Assembly (NCBI GenBank): GCA_019358945.1
Contig: JAHHIE010000029.1
Span: forward strand, 21,258-85,257
Direction: 5' to 3'
Source: Stenomitos rutilans HA7619-LM2
Lineage (GTDB): Bacteria; Cyanobacteriota; Cyanobacteriia; Leptolyngbyales; Leptolyngbyaceae
Length of the DNA: 64,000 nucleotides
The notes under the pieces are model-generated. The model searched no databases and had not been told where the DNA came from. It saw only the letters and a program-made list of their open reading frames with translations. Position 1 is the stretch's first letter, and each line of letters begins with the position of its first letter. The translations under genes were made by a program, and so were the position numbers. Below are positions 26,341 to 35,414 of the stretch, one piece after another.

Positions 26341-26736
26341 ATGAGCTTTTCAATTCAGGTCATTCAGCCGTCTAATTTCCTCAGTACGGCTGCTATCAAT
26401 CTTTTTCATGCTGAAGTCAAGCGTATGCTTGAGTCTGATGCAGCTATTGTTTTAGTCGATTTTGGTAATATTACAGCCATGAGCAGTTCCAGCTTTATTG
26501 CTGTAGTCAAAGCACTAAAGTCAGTGCGAGCTTCAAAGCGGCAGATTGCTTTATGCTCTATGAATGAGCAGGTAAGAATCTTGTTTGAACTGACCGGGCT
26601 AGATCAGTCGCTTAAGATTTTTCGTGATGCTGACGAGTTTAATCAGTACCTGCAAGCACACGAGAACATCGTTGAAGTTTCTCGATCGGTCAAGCCCAGC
26701 CTGGTGAAACGAGAAAGCCTGAAACTGGCGAGCTAA
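26341..26736 (+). CDS. STAS domain protein (anti-sigma factor antagonist type)
   Basis: The ATG at 26341 is chosen over the TTG at 26335. The 131-residue protein is a single STAS domain: FSIQVIQPSNFLSTAAINLF, AAIVLVDFGNITAMSSSSFI, AVVKALKSVRASKRQIAL, and VRILFELTGLDQSLKIF. The MSSSSF segment holds the serine position that is phosphorylated in SpoIIAA/RsbV-type proteins. It is therefore likely a switch in a partner-switching or response pathway. No anti-sigma kinase is adjacent; the next gene is the large hybrid histidine kinase 720 bp downstream, which may be coincidental. Confidence 0.85.
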   Translation: MSFSIQVIQPSNFLSTAAINLFHAEVKRMLESDAAIVLVDFGNITAMSSSSFIAVVKALKSVRASKRQIALCSMNEQVRILFELTGLDQSLKIFRDADEFNQYLQAHENIVEVSRSVKPSLVKRESLKLAS

Positions 26737-27100
26737 AGCTTGCGATCGTCTTCCTGTTAGTACGCTCTACGCATGGTAAAGCGGCGAGACATGAAAAGGT
26801 GTTTGAGCAGTGCCGAATGCCTCGCGTAGAGGTGCGGCGCGGGGCAAGCTGTCTCCTCAGTCTTCAAACTATGGTTGCTCACACGCCGTGCCCTGAGAGA
26901 TGTTGGGGATGAGCTATATCCCTTAAAACATTCTCTGATGAACGACTTGCTGTTACTCAGTTAATCTGTGTGCAGAATCAGGTTTATCACAGCCGGACCT
27001 GTTATCATCCCGCTCATAAGCTTGTGCCCGTCGCAGTATGTTCTATTCGCGTATATCATCACGTTCTAAGCCTGTACATGCGTGGGAAGTGTACTCATTT

Positions 27101-27180
27101 GGCGTTGCTGAAAAGCAGTATGAACCGAACCGAAGTTTCGAGCATACAGCACTTTTTTATACCTAGAATCAGCAACGTCC
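27101..27180. mobile_element. Candidate small inverted-repeat element
   Basis: The left end GGCGTTGCTGAA and the right end TTCTAGG...GAATCAGCAACGTC form an inverted repeat (GGCGTTGCTGA against GACGTTGCTGA). The flanks ACTCATTT and ACTCACTT agree in 7 of 8 bases and may be an 8-bp target duplication. The interior has a second GCAGTATGAA/CATACAGCA-type pairing. The surrounding gap (26737-27459, 720 bp) otherwise shows no supported gene. Confidence 0.45.
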
Positions 27181-27459
27181 ACTCACTTAAGGCTATGGCT
27201 TGGTTTAAATGTTGCTATGGTGACTCGGTTGTCCGTTTAGCGATCGCGTGCATAATATAATTTGGATAGCAGAAATAAATAGTAGAAAGAGGGATCGGCC
27301 TGATGTTGTTACTGAGTCGTTAATGCCAGCATCAGTACTTAGCTTGGGTTGACAGCAGCAAAAAAGATCCTCATTTCTCCTGATTCAACTTCGCCTCGTG
27401 CAAGACGAGAATGGTATCATCTCGCTTTGCCCTGTCTATCAGGAACGATCGTTTCACGT

Positions 27460-30400
27460 ATGGCAAGAATTTTAATCGTTGAAGACGAAATCGTTTCTGC
27501 CTTAGTGATTCAGGAGTTTTTAGAGCATTCTGAATATACTGTGATCGCTAGCGTAACATCGGGTGCAGAGGCCGTCCGTGTAGCTATTGCTCAACGTCCT
27601 GACCTTGTCTTAATGGATATTTCCCTTGAAGGTGGGCTGGATGGTATTGGGGCAGCGACACAAATCCGTGAGCAGTTAGGTGTGCCGATCATCTACATCA
27701 CTGCCAGCGCTGAAGACCAAACCCTTCAACGGGCTGTCGCGACTGAACCCTTTGGCTATCTGGTGAAGCCCTTCAATCGGGTGGGGTTGTATACAACGAT
27801 TCGGATCGCTCTACGCCGCTACCAGTTAGAGCAGCAGCTTGAACAAGCTGAACAGTGGCTTGCAACCACCCTAGCCAGCATTGGGGATGGCACGATCGCC
27901 ACAGACCAAAATGGCTGTATTACCTTTATGAACGCGGTCGCTGAAAATTTGACCGGCTGGCAGCAGTCAGAAGCCTTGGGAGCGTCTGCGGAGGTCATCT
28001 TGCGCCTGATCCATGCCGAAACGCGGGAGGCGATCGAGAACCCGCTCTTGAAGGCCATGCGGCAGGGTGAAAGTGTGAGTGTCTCGAATCATTGCCTGTT
28101 GCAAACAAAAAACGGGCTAGAGCGTGCGATTGGCGATACCGCCGCACCCATTAGAAACGAGAAGGGCGAAATTACAGGAAGCGTTCTGGTCTTTCAGGAT
28201 GTGACCGAACGGCGACAAGCAGAAGCACTCTTGCACCGCCGTCAGGAAGAATTTCGAGCATTGGCAGAAAACTCTCCTGATATTGTGGCGCGGTTCGATC
28301 GAGCCTTTCGCTATGTCTATGTCAACCCGGCTGTAGAAACGGCTGCTGGGCTTCCGGTACAAGCGTTCATTGGGCGCACAAATGCAGAATTGGGCATGCC
28401 CTCTGCTCTGGTGGAGCTTTGGGAGCAAACGCTGCGAGCGGTTCTGCATACGGGGCAAGAGCAAATTACAGAGTTTCAATTTCCAATGCTTGACGGGGTG
28501 AAAACCTATCAGGCGCGGGTTGTGCCAGAGTTTGCTCAAGATGGCAGCGTCGAGTTTTTGCTATGCGTCAGTCGGGATATTACGGCCTATAAGCAGGCGG
28601 AGGCCATTTTACGCCAGCAGGCAGAACGGGAGGGACTGCTGGTGGCGATCGCACAACGAGTACGCCAGTCGCTCGATCTGGATGACATTCTCAACACCAC
28701 AGTGACGGAGGTGCGTCAACTGCTTCAGACCGATCGCGTGATTATCTATCGCTTTGATCCAGATTGGAAGGGCTTCGTCATTGTTGAGTCGGTTGGTGAT
28801 GGCTGGACACACATGTTGGGCCATCACATCTTTGATCCCTGTCTGGTCATGGCAGATTGCCTGCTGCCTTACTTGCACGGAAAGGTGAGCAGTACCGAGG
28901 ATATTGAGCATGCGGGACTGGCTGAGTGTTATGTCCATCTGCTCAGGCAGTATCAGGTCAGGGCAAATTTGGTGATCCCCGTTTTGTTGCCCTTAACTCA
29001 ATTACAAGTAGTAGAGGTGCAGCCAGCAGAGCTACAGCCAGACGAGTCTTTGTGGGGACTCATGGCGGTGCAGCACTGCTCTGCCCCTCGTTCATGGAGC
29101 CACTCAGAGATTGAGCTGCTAAAGAATCTCTCGGCTCAAGTGGCGATCGCCATTCACCAAAGCCAGCTTTACCAGCAAACCCAGCAGCAGGCACAGCGAG
29201 AACAGGCGCTCAATCGGGTGATTCAAGCCATTCGCAACTCGCTGGATCTCAATACCATCTTTCATACAGCCGTGATGGAAATGGGTCGCTTTCTTCAGGT
29301 GCAGCAGGCTAACATTTTGCAATACCTGCCAGAGCAACGGATTTGGGTGCATCAGGCAAGCTATTGCCAAAGTCCAGATGTTGCTCCAGTGGGGCTAGAT
29401 GTCGTGGGGCTAGAAATTCCTGATGAAGGAAACCCAATCACAGCGAGACTGAAGCGACTTGAGATTGTGCGGTTAGACGATGCCAGCACCGTTCCCGATG
29501 AAATGACTCAAATTCTGGCGCAGACGTTTCCGGGTGCATGGCTGGCGGTGCCACTGCAGGTGGGTGGTTTGGTTTGGGGCAACATTACGCTGATCCGAGG
29601 GCCAGAACCGTTTGTTTGGCAAGACTGGCAGATTGAGCTGACTCGCGCTGTGGGTGATCAGTTAGCGATCGCCATTCAGCAGTCTCAGCTTTATCAGCAA
29701 GTGCAGGCACTCAACATGCGGCTAGAAGAACAGGTGCAAGAGCGCACAACCCTGCTGCAACAAGCCTTTAGCTTTGAGGCAACCCTGAAGCGAATTGCCG
29801 ATCGGGTGCGCGATAGCCTGGACGAAGACCAGATTTTGCGTGCGGTGGTAGAAGAGCTTGCCATTACGCTTGGCGTAAACACGTGCAGCGTTGCCGTCTA
29901 TGATCTTCGCCAACAAGCGGTTAACGTGCGCTATGAGTACAAAACAGCCGTGGCGCTGGTGCAAGGGAACTTGATCCCAATGGCAGTGTTTCCAGAGGTC
30001 TATCAGCAACTCCTGGACGGGCTGCATTTTCAGTACTGTAGTCTGGATGGTCGTCCGCCTGAAACGCGGGTTGTGCGTCTAGCTTGTCCCATTGTGGATG
30101 ATCAAGGTGTACTGGGCGATTTGCGACTCGTCAAGCACGCTAGCGACATCTTTTCGGATCAAGAAGTGCGGCTCGTGCAGCAAGTTGCTAACCAATGCGC
30201 GATCGCCCTTCGGCAGTCACGCCTGTATCAAGCAGTGCAGGCTCAAGTGGATGAACTCGAACAACTCAACCACCTCAAAGATGATTTTGTCAGCACGGTA
30301 TCGCACGAGTTGCGTACCCCCATGTCTAGCATCAGAATGGCGATTCAAATGCTAGAAGTGGTGCTGTTAAAAACGGAAGATGGGCGTAGCAGAGATGCGG

Positions 30401-31035
30401 CTGACCCGTCTTCACTCGTCTTGCAACCTGCTTCATTTCAACGGGTTGCCCGCTACTTTCAGGTTTTGCGCGATGAGTGTCAGCGCGAAACCATGCTTAT
30501 TAACGATCTCCTCGATCTATCCCGCCTGGAACGGCAAACAGAACCATTGAACTGCACAACGATCGACCTTCAGGTCTGGCTACCGCAACTGGTAACGCCC
30601 TTTATTGATCGTGTCCGCAACCAGCGGCAGCGTCTCGAAACCCGTATTGCAGCGCCTCTTCCGGCGTTGGCGACTGACTACTCCTACCTTGAACGCATTC
30701 TGAATGAATTGCTGCACAATGCCTGTAAGTACACGCCTGAAGCCGAAACTATTATTGTGTCAGTTCAAGCGATCGAGCCAACCTTAACAACCCGATCGCA
30801 CATTCAGATTAGCGTCAGCAACTCAGGTGTCGAGATTTCTGGGGATCAGCTTGAACGAGTGTTTGATAAGTTTTACCGCATTCCCAGCAGTAATCCCTGG
30901 CAGCACCGAGGCACCGGGCTAGGGTTAGCACTGGTTAAGAAGCTGGTAGCACAGCTTCAAGGCACGATCGAAGCAACCAGCACCGATGATTGGACAACGT
31001 TTAGCGTGTACATCCCGCTAGAAACAGACCTGTAA
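27460..31035 (+). CDS. Hybrid sensor histidine kinase: REC-PAS-PAS-GAF-GAF-GAF-HisKA-HATPase
   Basis: The start is set at the ATG at 27460 (MARILIVEDE), giving 1191 residues. A receiver domain comes first (phosphoacceptor D53 in LVLMDIS; ITAS; GYLVKPF), then two PAS domains (about 125-250 and 255-375), three GAF domains (about 390-560, 570-750 and 775-920), a coiled coil, the HisKA box SHELRTP with H949, and an ATPase domain (NELLHNACKYTPE; GTGLGLALV). There are no membrane segments, so it is cytosolic. The first GAF domain has the look of a phytochrome-type fold, with cysteines at 461 (DPCL) and 490 (ECYVHLLRQYQVRANLVIPV), close to positions that bind bilins in some cyanobacteriochromes; the usual His after the second Cys is Tyr. 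Ligand is unknown. Confidence 0.93.
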   Translation: MARILIVEDEIVSALVIQEFLEHSEYTVIASVTSGAEAVRVAIAQRPDLVLMDISLEGGLDGIGAATQIREQLGVPIIYITASAEDQTLQRAVATEPFGYLVKPFNRVGLYTTIRIALRRYQLEQQLEQAEQWLATTLASIGDGTIATDQNGCITFMNAVAENLTGWQQSEALGASAEVILRLIHAETREAIENPLLKAMRQGESVSVSNHCLLQTKNGLERAIGDTAAPIRNEKGEITGSVLVFQDVTERRQAEALLHRRQEEFRALAENSPDIVARFDRAFRYVYVNPAVETAAGLPVQAFIGRTNAELGMPSALVELWEQTLRAVLHTGQEQITEFQFPMLDGVKTYQARVVPEFAQDGSVEFLLCVSRDITAYKQAEAILRQQAEREGLLVAIAQRVRQSLDLDDILNTTVTEVRQLLQTDRVIIYRFDPDWKGFVIVESVGDGWTHMLGHHIFDPCLVMADCLLPYLHGKVSSTEDIEHAGLAECYVHLLRQYQVRANLVIPVLLPLTQLQVVEVQPAELQPDESLWGLMAVQHCSAPRSWSHSEIELLKNLSAQVAIAIHQSQLYQQTQQQAQREQALNRVIQAIRNSLDLNTIFHTAVMEMGRFLQVQQANILQYLPEQRIWVHQASYCQSPDVAPVGLDVVGLEIPDEGNPITARLKRLEIVRLDDASTVPDEMTQILAQTFPGAWLAVPLQVGGLVWGNITLIRGPEPFVWQDWQIELTRAVGDQLAIAIQQSQLYQQVQALNMRLEEQVQERTTLLQQAFSFEATLKRIADRVRDSLDEDQILRAVVEELAITLGVNTCSVAVYDLRQQAVNVRYEYKTAVALVQGNLIPMAVFPEVYQQLLDGLHFQYCSLDGRPPETRVVRLACPIVDDQGVLGDLRLVKHASDIFSDQEVRLVQQVANQCAIALRQSRLYQAVQAQVDELEQLNHLKDDFVSTVSHELRTPMSSIRMAIQMLEVVLLKTEDGRSRDAADPSSLVLQPASFQRVARYFQVLRDECQRETMLINDLLDLSRLERQTEPLNCTTIDLQVWLPQLVTPFIDRVRNQRQRLETRIAAPLPALATDYSYLERILNELLHNACKYTPEAETIIVSVQAIEPTLTTRSHIQISVSNSGVEISGDQLERVFDKFYRIPSSNPWQHRGTGLGLALVKKLVAQLQGTIEATSTDDWTTFSVYIPLETDL

Positions 31036-31079
31036 GAGATTTTTACGCCCACCACCTCAACCCATGCAAGCAAGAGCCT

Positions 31080-32189
31080 ATGAAGCGTTATCGTTACGGC
31101 GTGTTGCTCAGTAGTGCTGTTCTAATAGCAGTTTTCCTGCTAGCAGCACCCAGCATAGCGGCTGAAAAAATTGCTGTCCGCTACGGCTTGTTTGAACAGT
31201 CGCTGCCCGTGGCCGATTTGCAACAGTACGCTGAAACCAACACCGTTTCGTCTTCTCTCGGTTTCTTTCTGCGCTTTACCAGTCGAGAACAGCAACAGGA
31301 GCTACGGTCACTGCTTCAGGTCAAGCTGCCGATCGATTTAGTGGCCCTCGATCGAGTGCTAAATGGGCCGATTGGGGTGAACCTGCTCAAGCAACTAGCA
31401 ACGGCGATCGTGGGCGGCGATCGAGCAGGCGTGCAGGCGCTAAGGGCGGCGGCTGTTCTTGGCATCAAGGCTCAGGGACTTAGCATTCTCAGCTTCTTAG
31501 AAGCGTATCCCGATCAACAGCTTAAACTCGACCTGCCCAGCACCCTTAATGTGATTGATGCCTCTAGCGCCAAACCACCTACCGATACGCTGCCAGCAAC
31601 TCCGCTCTGGCAAACGCTCGTCGCTTACCAGGCAACCGTCAGTGCAAACAAGCCCTACTCAATGTGTCTCTTTGGCGATTCCATTTCGGCACAGTTGGTC
31701 AATAGCCTGGAGCCAGAAACCGTTAATTTTGCCCTTGGCGGCATGAGCAGCGTCTCTTTGGTAGAGCAACTGAAGCAGTTTGTGGCGAAGAAGGTGATCT
31801 GCCAGAATGTGTTGATTGCGATCGGCACAAACGATGCCTGGTATACCATCGCGGACGATCGCGTGAGCCAAAACCTCAAAGCGGCGATCGGGCTGACCCG
31901 TCAATTAGGGGCGACAGAGATAGCATTGCTCCCAGCCTTTTACTCCACGCTTGCGGCAAGCAAAAAGCCCAATTTGGCGGGGCCAATTGCGCGCGTTGAA
32001 GCAATCAATCAGGTCATTGATCAAGTCGCCACAGCCGAACATATACCTGTCGAAGCATCCGCACTCCAACCGCTCTTTGCTGGTAAGACGCTCAAAGACT
32101 CTTTAACAACAGATGGCGTTCACCTCAACGCTGCTGGTATTGAGGTTTATCGTCAGGCTATCCTCCGCGTGATTAACTCCATCCTTTAA
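31080..32189 (+). CDS. DUF1400 domain fused to an SGNH/GDSL hydrolase, exported
   Basis: The 369-residue protein opens with a signal peptide (MKRYRYGVLLSSAVLIAVFL, cleavage near SIAAEKI). Residues about 28-160 match DUF1400, a cyanobacterial module normally preceding alpha/beta hydrolases (KIAVRYGLFEQSLPVADLQQ; SSLGFFLRFTSREQQ). The C-terminal half is instead an SGNH hydrolase with its four blocks: CLFGDSISAQL (Ser), NFALGGMSS (Gly), VLIAIGTNDAWY (Asn) and DGVHLNAAG (Asp-His). So an exported esterase or acyl-hydrolase is likely; the substrate is not evident. It starts 45 bp after the histidine kinase on the same strand and could be cotranscribed with it. Confidence 0.85.
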   Translation: MKRYRYGVLLSSAVLIAVFLLAAPSIAAEKIAVRYGLFEQSLPVADLQQYAETNTVSSSLGFFLRFTSREQQQELRSLLQVKLPIDLVALDRVLNGPIGVNLLKQLATAIVGGDRAGVQALRAAAVLGIKAQGLSILSFLEAYPDQQLKLDLPSTLNVIDASSAKPPTDTLPATPLWQTLVAYQATVSANKPYSMCLFGDSISAQLVNSLEPETVNFALGGMSSVSLVEQLKQFVAKKVICQNVLIAIGTNDAWYTIADDRVSQNLKAAIGLTRQLGATEIALLPAFYSTLAASKKPNLAGPIARVEAINQVIDQVATAEHIPVEASALQPLFAGKTLKDSLTTDGVHLNAAGIEVYRQAILRVINSIL

Positions 32190-32401
32190 GGACTCACCTT
32201 TAGTTGATCGACACTTCGAGAATGTATTCTTAAAACCGTCTCAAATCTGCTGTTCCTGAACGCCAAAGCTTTTCTTCTTGACACTCTAGCCGTTTTGCTC
32301 TTTTGCTACCTTTGCACAGTTGAAACTAGAAAGTCGGATTGGAAGGAGCTTTCAAATTTTGTCCGAGCGAGAGTGACAAACGAGGGTTAAAGTTGCCTTG
32401 A

Positions 32402-32842
32402 TTAGCGCCTTAACACTTCCATTGTGATTGGGGACGTTTCCAGTAAACCAATAGACTTCGCAGCTCCCATTGAAAGGTCGATGATAACGCCGGGATCACC
32501 TAAACGATCGTTGATGCGGACAACCACTGAACGTCCATTTTTCACATTCGTGACTCGCACTTGAGTTCCAAAGGGCAGAGAGTGGTGGGCTGCTGTCAGA
32601 CCATTTGGATTAAACATTTCGCCATTGGCGGTTCTGCTGCCACTGAATTCAGACCCATACCAGGTCGCAAGCCCACGTATTGCTTGCTCGGCTTTGGCTT
32701 TGGCTGCAACTGTAGTTGTAGTTGTAGCTGTGGCTTCAGCCTGAGTTTCGGCTTTGGCTATAGCTAGGTAACTGCAAATTGAACTAGCGATCGTAATCAG
32801 TAAGAGCAGATGGTGCAGACGTTGTTTTTTCATGAGGCTCAT
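32402..32842 (-). CDS. rlpA: RlpA-like septal ring lytic transglycosylase family protein
   Basis: Start assigned at the ATG at 32842 ([15 protein letters not shown]), with 32833 as an equally possible start; the longer frame to 32914 adds an unlikely leader. A signal peptide (hydrophobic to about residue 27) is followed by a short Ala/Thr/Lys low-complexity stretch ([14 protein letters not shown]) and a double-psi beta-barrel domain typical of Rlp[74 protein letters not shown]. RlpA proteins cleave denuded glycan strands in the cell wall. There is no SPOR domain. Confidence 0.85.
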   Translation of the reverse strand: MSLMKKQRLHHLLLLITIASSICSYLAIAKAETQAEATATTTTTVAAKAKAEQAIRGLATWYGSEFSGSRTANGEMFNPNGLTAAHHSLPFGTQVRVTNVKNGRSVVVRINDRLGDPGVIIDLSMGAAKSIGLLETSPITMEVLRR

Positions 32843-33036
32843 CGTTATAACTGCAGGAACCACTCGCCATCCATTAGCAGATTGACAAAAGTAAAATTCC
32901 TGGTCAGTATACACGCCTGCTCAAGTTCTGAAAACCGAGTTTGGTGATTTGTCTGCACTCTATAACACGACTCGTTCTTGCTTTGCGGTGGGACTTGAAG
33001 AAGTACATCGAGTTGAAGGTGAATCGATTGAGATTG

Positions 33037-33167
33037 CTAGGGGCTGTCATCAATGACTCATACACATGACTTTCAGCAAGGGTTCCAGCCCTTAGCCTTG
33101 TTTGTGAGGACGGGCGCGGTAAGGCTGATACTCAAGGTTTTTGAGCTTAGTTGATGACGCGCCCTAG
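33037..33167. mobile_element. MITE with CTAGGG...GTCATCAA ends
   Basis: The left end CTAGGGGCTGTCATCAA and the reverse-complemented right end CTAGGGCGCGTCATCAA match at 14 of 17 bases. TA on each side is a possible target duplication, as for IS630/Tc1-type elements. The 131-bp interior is non-coding. The rest of the 32843-33319 gap has no supported gene. Confidence 0.6.
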
Positions 33168-33319
33168 TACCAAAGTACACACAGCTCCAAATTTCTATCT
33201 CATTCTCGACTCTCAACAGCCTTAACTACCCCTAAAAATACTCAACACAAAAACAACATCACTCAGCAGAGAACGCTTGAAGCCTCTATATAACAAGGGA
33301 TGTGCTTATTTCTCCTGAA

Positions 33320-33367
33320 AGCTGGTGACAAGACTCGAACTTGCGACCGGCTGATTACAAATCAGCT
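33320..33367 (-). pseudogene. 3' half of tRNA-Thr(UGU), candidate attachment site
   Basis: Read on the minus strand, the segment gives a complete anticodon arm (GCTGA, loop TTTGTAA with anticodon TGT, TCAGC), a variable loop, a T arm (GCAAG, TTCGAGT, CTTGT) and a 7-nt acceptor 3' strand CACCAGC with a discriminator T. The D arm and 5' acceptor strand, which should follow at higher coordinates, are absent: after 33367 the sequence departs from any tRNA. Tyrosine-type integrases often use the 3' half of tRNA genes as the crossover site and leave such a copy at one island end. Here the truncated side faces right, so the island should extend rightward. Confidence 0.8.
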
Positions 33368-33687
33368 CATCAACCCCTGCCGAATAAGGCTTACAGCCAA
33401 CAAATTAGAGTCCGTACCCCAGTTTGTACCCCAAGGCTTGTTAAAAGCTGTAGAAATGGTACTGGACCCAAACCAGTGGCTCCTTGTGTGAAGGAAGAAG
33501 ACTGTGATCCAAAAAGCTTGCCAGGAAAGGATTTTAAACTCAACTATTTTTTCTGATAGCCAATTGATAGTCAAACGTACTCCCTATTCCTCTAATAATT
33601 CTTTGGAATTGGTAAAATCAAGCCATAAAACTAGAGAGACATTTTAGTTTAAAACCGTTGAATTTAAGGCTCTACTCCGACTATTCC
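33368..33687. other. Island-edge region without a gene, direct repeat GTACCCC
   Basis: No gene is supported over 320 bp. Two copies of GTACCCC (33414-33420 and 33425-33431) stand 11 bp apart just inside the tRNA fragment, and could be remnants of recombinase arm sites. No integrase gene is visible next to them. Confidence 0.35.
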
Positions 33688-33854
33688 TTAGAGGGTGTTT
33701 TAAAAGTCCAACTGGTAGTAGCAAATCGTACAGATCCCCCTAAATTCCCCTTAGAAAGGGGGACTTTAAGGCGGGTTTTTCCCTTTTTAAGGGGGCTAGG
33801 GGGGATCTCTGAGTGCTTAACATCACAGCCAATCACTTTTCAAGCAGCCTCTTA
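33688..33854. mobile_element. MITE abutting the DUF2779 gene, TTA target duplication
   Basis: The ends GAGGGTGTTTTAAAAGT and, reverse-complemented, GAGGCTGCTTGAAAAGT match at 14 of 17 bases and are flanked by TTA on both sides (33688-33690 and 33852-33854), as for IS5/IS1031-type elements. The interior contains GATCCCCC...GGGGGGATC arms. The right TTA is the stop codon of the neighbouring gene on the minus strand. Confidence 0.65.
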
Positions 33855-35346
33855 GAGCGATCGGTAAATTTCTACCATTGCCAAAGTGTCTAATTGACAA
33901 TAAGCACAGAGGTCATCAACCAGCCCTTGCTTCTCCGTTTGGTTTGTGCAGGCAATCATCGTTTCCCAAACGGTCTGTGCCTGATCGCCTCGCTGAATAG
34001 TTAAGGTTTTGTAGCTCAAGGATGGCACGAGAACTGGCAGAACCTTTTTGATCGAAGTCGAGCCTCGGAAGTCAGGATGCTTGTAGTGATGCTTGAAGAT
34101 AACTTCGAGATCCCACAGTCGGGTAGCGATCGCCTCCAACTGAAGCGCATAGGCAAGGAAGGTTTGAGCCAGTTTTCGCAGCAGGCTGGCTTCAAAAGAT
34201 TGGTGGTAGACAATGACGGAACCAACAGGAGTAATGTCACTGGTTAGCGCGACAACGAGCGGCGGCCTTGGATCGGACGTGTCGGTGTGGAGGTATTCGC
34301 GATGTTCGACGTGCCCGTGTTCGTGGAGGACGTGGCAACTGTACTGGAAGGGAAACTGCTCGTAGGGTTTTAAGCCATCAAATCTAGGGACGGCAGGGTT
34401 TTGTGTCTCAAAGTCAAAGAAGTGAATGGGATAGGTGAGTTCGGCGAGGCTGGCTGCGATCGCTGCTGTATTCACGGCAGGCTGATTGCTGAGAACGCTA
34501 TCAACGTAAGTACGCTGGTTTTCTGACAGAGGGTAGTTGGGTGGCAGGTCGGCGGTCACGGAGTGTGTGCGAAGCACGTATCGCCAGCACTCTTTGAGTA
34601 AGCAGCGCGTCTTTCTTCTTCCAGTCCAGGCGAGGGATGGTGAAGATGGAGATTTCAGGGACATGCTGCCAGCAAGCTTGCGTGAACGGGCAAGGGTTGG
34701 GGTTCGCACAGTGCTTGCCGATGGCGATAGCCTGTGCGTCAGCACGTATCGCCAGTGTTGGCTCCAGGTTCTCAGCTAAGGTTGCCCTGAATTGCTTCAG
34801 TCGCTTGGGTAATTCTGGCAGGAGGCAATCGACTTCTGCGGTGATGTCTGCAATTAAAAAAAGGTCTACCAGATTGGGAAAGTAGCAAGTCTGAGTATTA
34901 ATATGCATCAGCTTGGTTGCACCAATAGGTAACCCTGTCCCAATCAAAACGTATTTTTGCAGGGCTAAATCCCACTGATGCTCATCTTTAACCTTGCTAG
35001 AGGATTTGACCTCAATCAATTCCCAGGTGCCCGCTGGAGTTTTCTGAAGAATGTCGCACCGAACGAAGAAGTCCTCAAAACTGAAGGCAGCTTCAAAAAG
35101 GCGCGAGGCTCCGGTTGCGATCGCATCTTGAGTAGCTTGAAGAGCCTCGTTTCCGTTTCCCACAATCAATTGCCCATTAGAAAATTGCTGACGGGCGTAA
35201 TGCCCAACCTCTTCGCCCTGGTCGATGATGCGTTGCTGGGCTGGGGAGAGAGCAGTGGCTTGGTGTGGCTCCTGTACTTCCAACCAAAGTTTTTTAAGGC
35301 ATTGCAGCCCGCTCATAAAGTTGGATTTTGTCAGGAGGGCAGCCAT
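33852..35346 (-). pseudogene. DUF2779 nuclease (Cas4-like plus DEDD exonuclease-like), frameshifted
   Basis: Two overlapping frames together make one DUF2779 protein. The first (35346 down to about 34560) begins LLTKSNFMSGLQCLKKLWLE and has a PD-(D/E)XK-like region (VRCDILQKTPAGTWELIEVK) and a cysteine cluster (CANPNPCPFTQACW) as in Cas4-type iron-sulphur nucleases, then IPRLDWKKKDALL. The second frame picks up with DLPPNYPLSENQRTYV and carries the RNase H-like exonuclease part (IHFFDFETQNPAVPRFDGL, ending with CAYCQLDTLAMVEIYRSL). The crossover lies near 34545-34580, so one indel breaks the gene, unless it is a sequencing error. Both catalytic regions are otherwise intact. It is divergent from the gene at 35415. 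Confidence 0.75.
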
Positions 35347-35414
35347 ATTTTGTATCGTGGAATTTTAGACTCTGTTCAGAGTTAGGGTGCCCGCTTCAGG
35401 AGGTTTGCGCTTGC

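Noticed and set aside
26970..27260. Possible 96-codon protein on the plus strand
   Set aside because: Composition (many Cys/His/Tyr, no family pattern) and the MITE inside it suggest chance; no ribosome site.
32690..32770. Microsatellite-like GGCTTTGGCT/TGTAGTTGTAG tract
   Set aside because: It is the coding sequence of the Ala/Thr/Lys linker in the RlpA-like protein, not an independent repeat.
33300..33560. Short plus-strand frames over the tRNA fragment (63 and 71 codons)
   Set aside because: They read across the tRNA sequence and the noncoding island edge; no protein similarity.
34565..34755. 15-bp repeat AGCACGTATCGCCAG occurring twice in the DUF2779 gene
   Set aside because: Both code for LAIRA in the same gene; too short to claim a duplication behind the frameshift.
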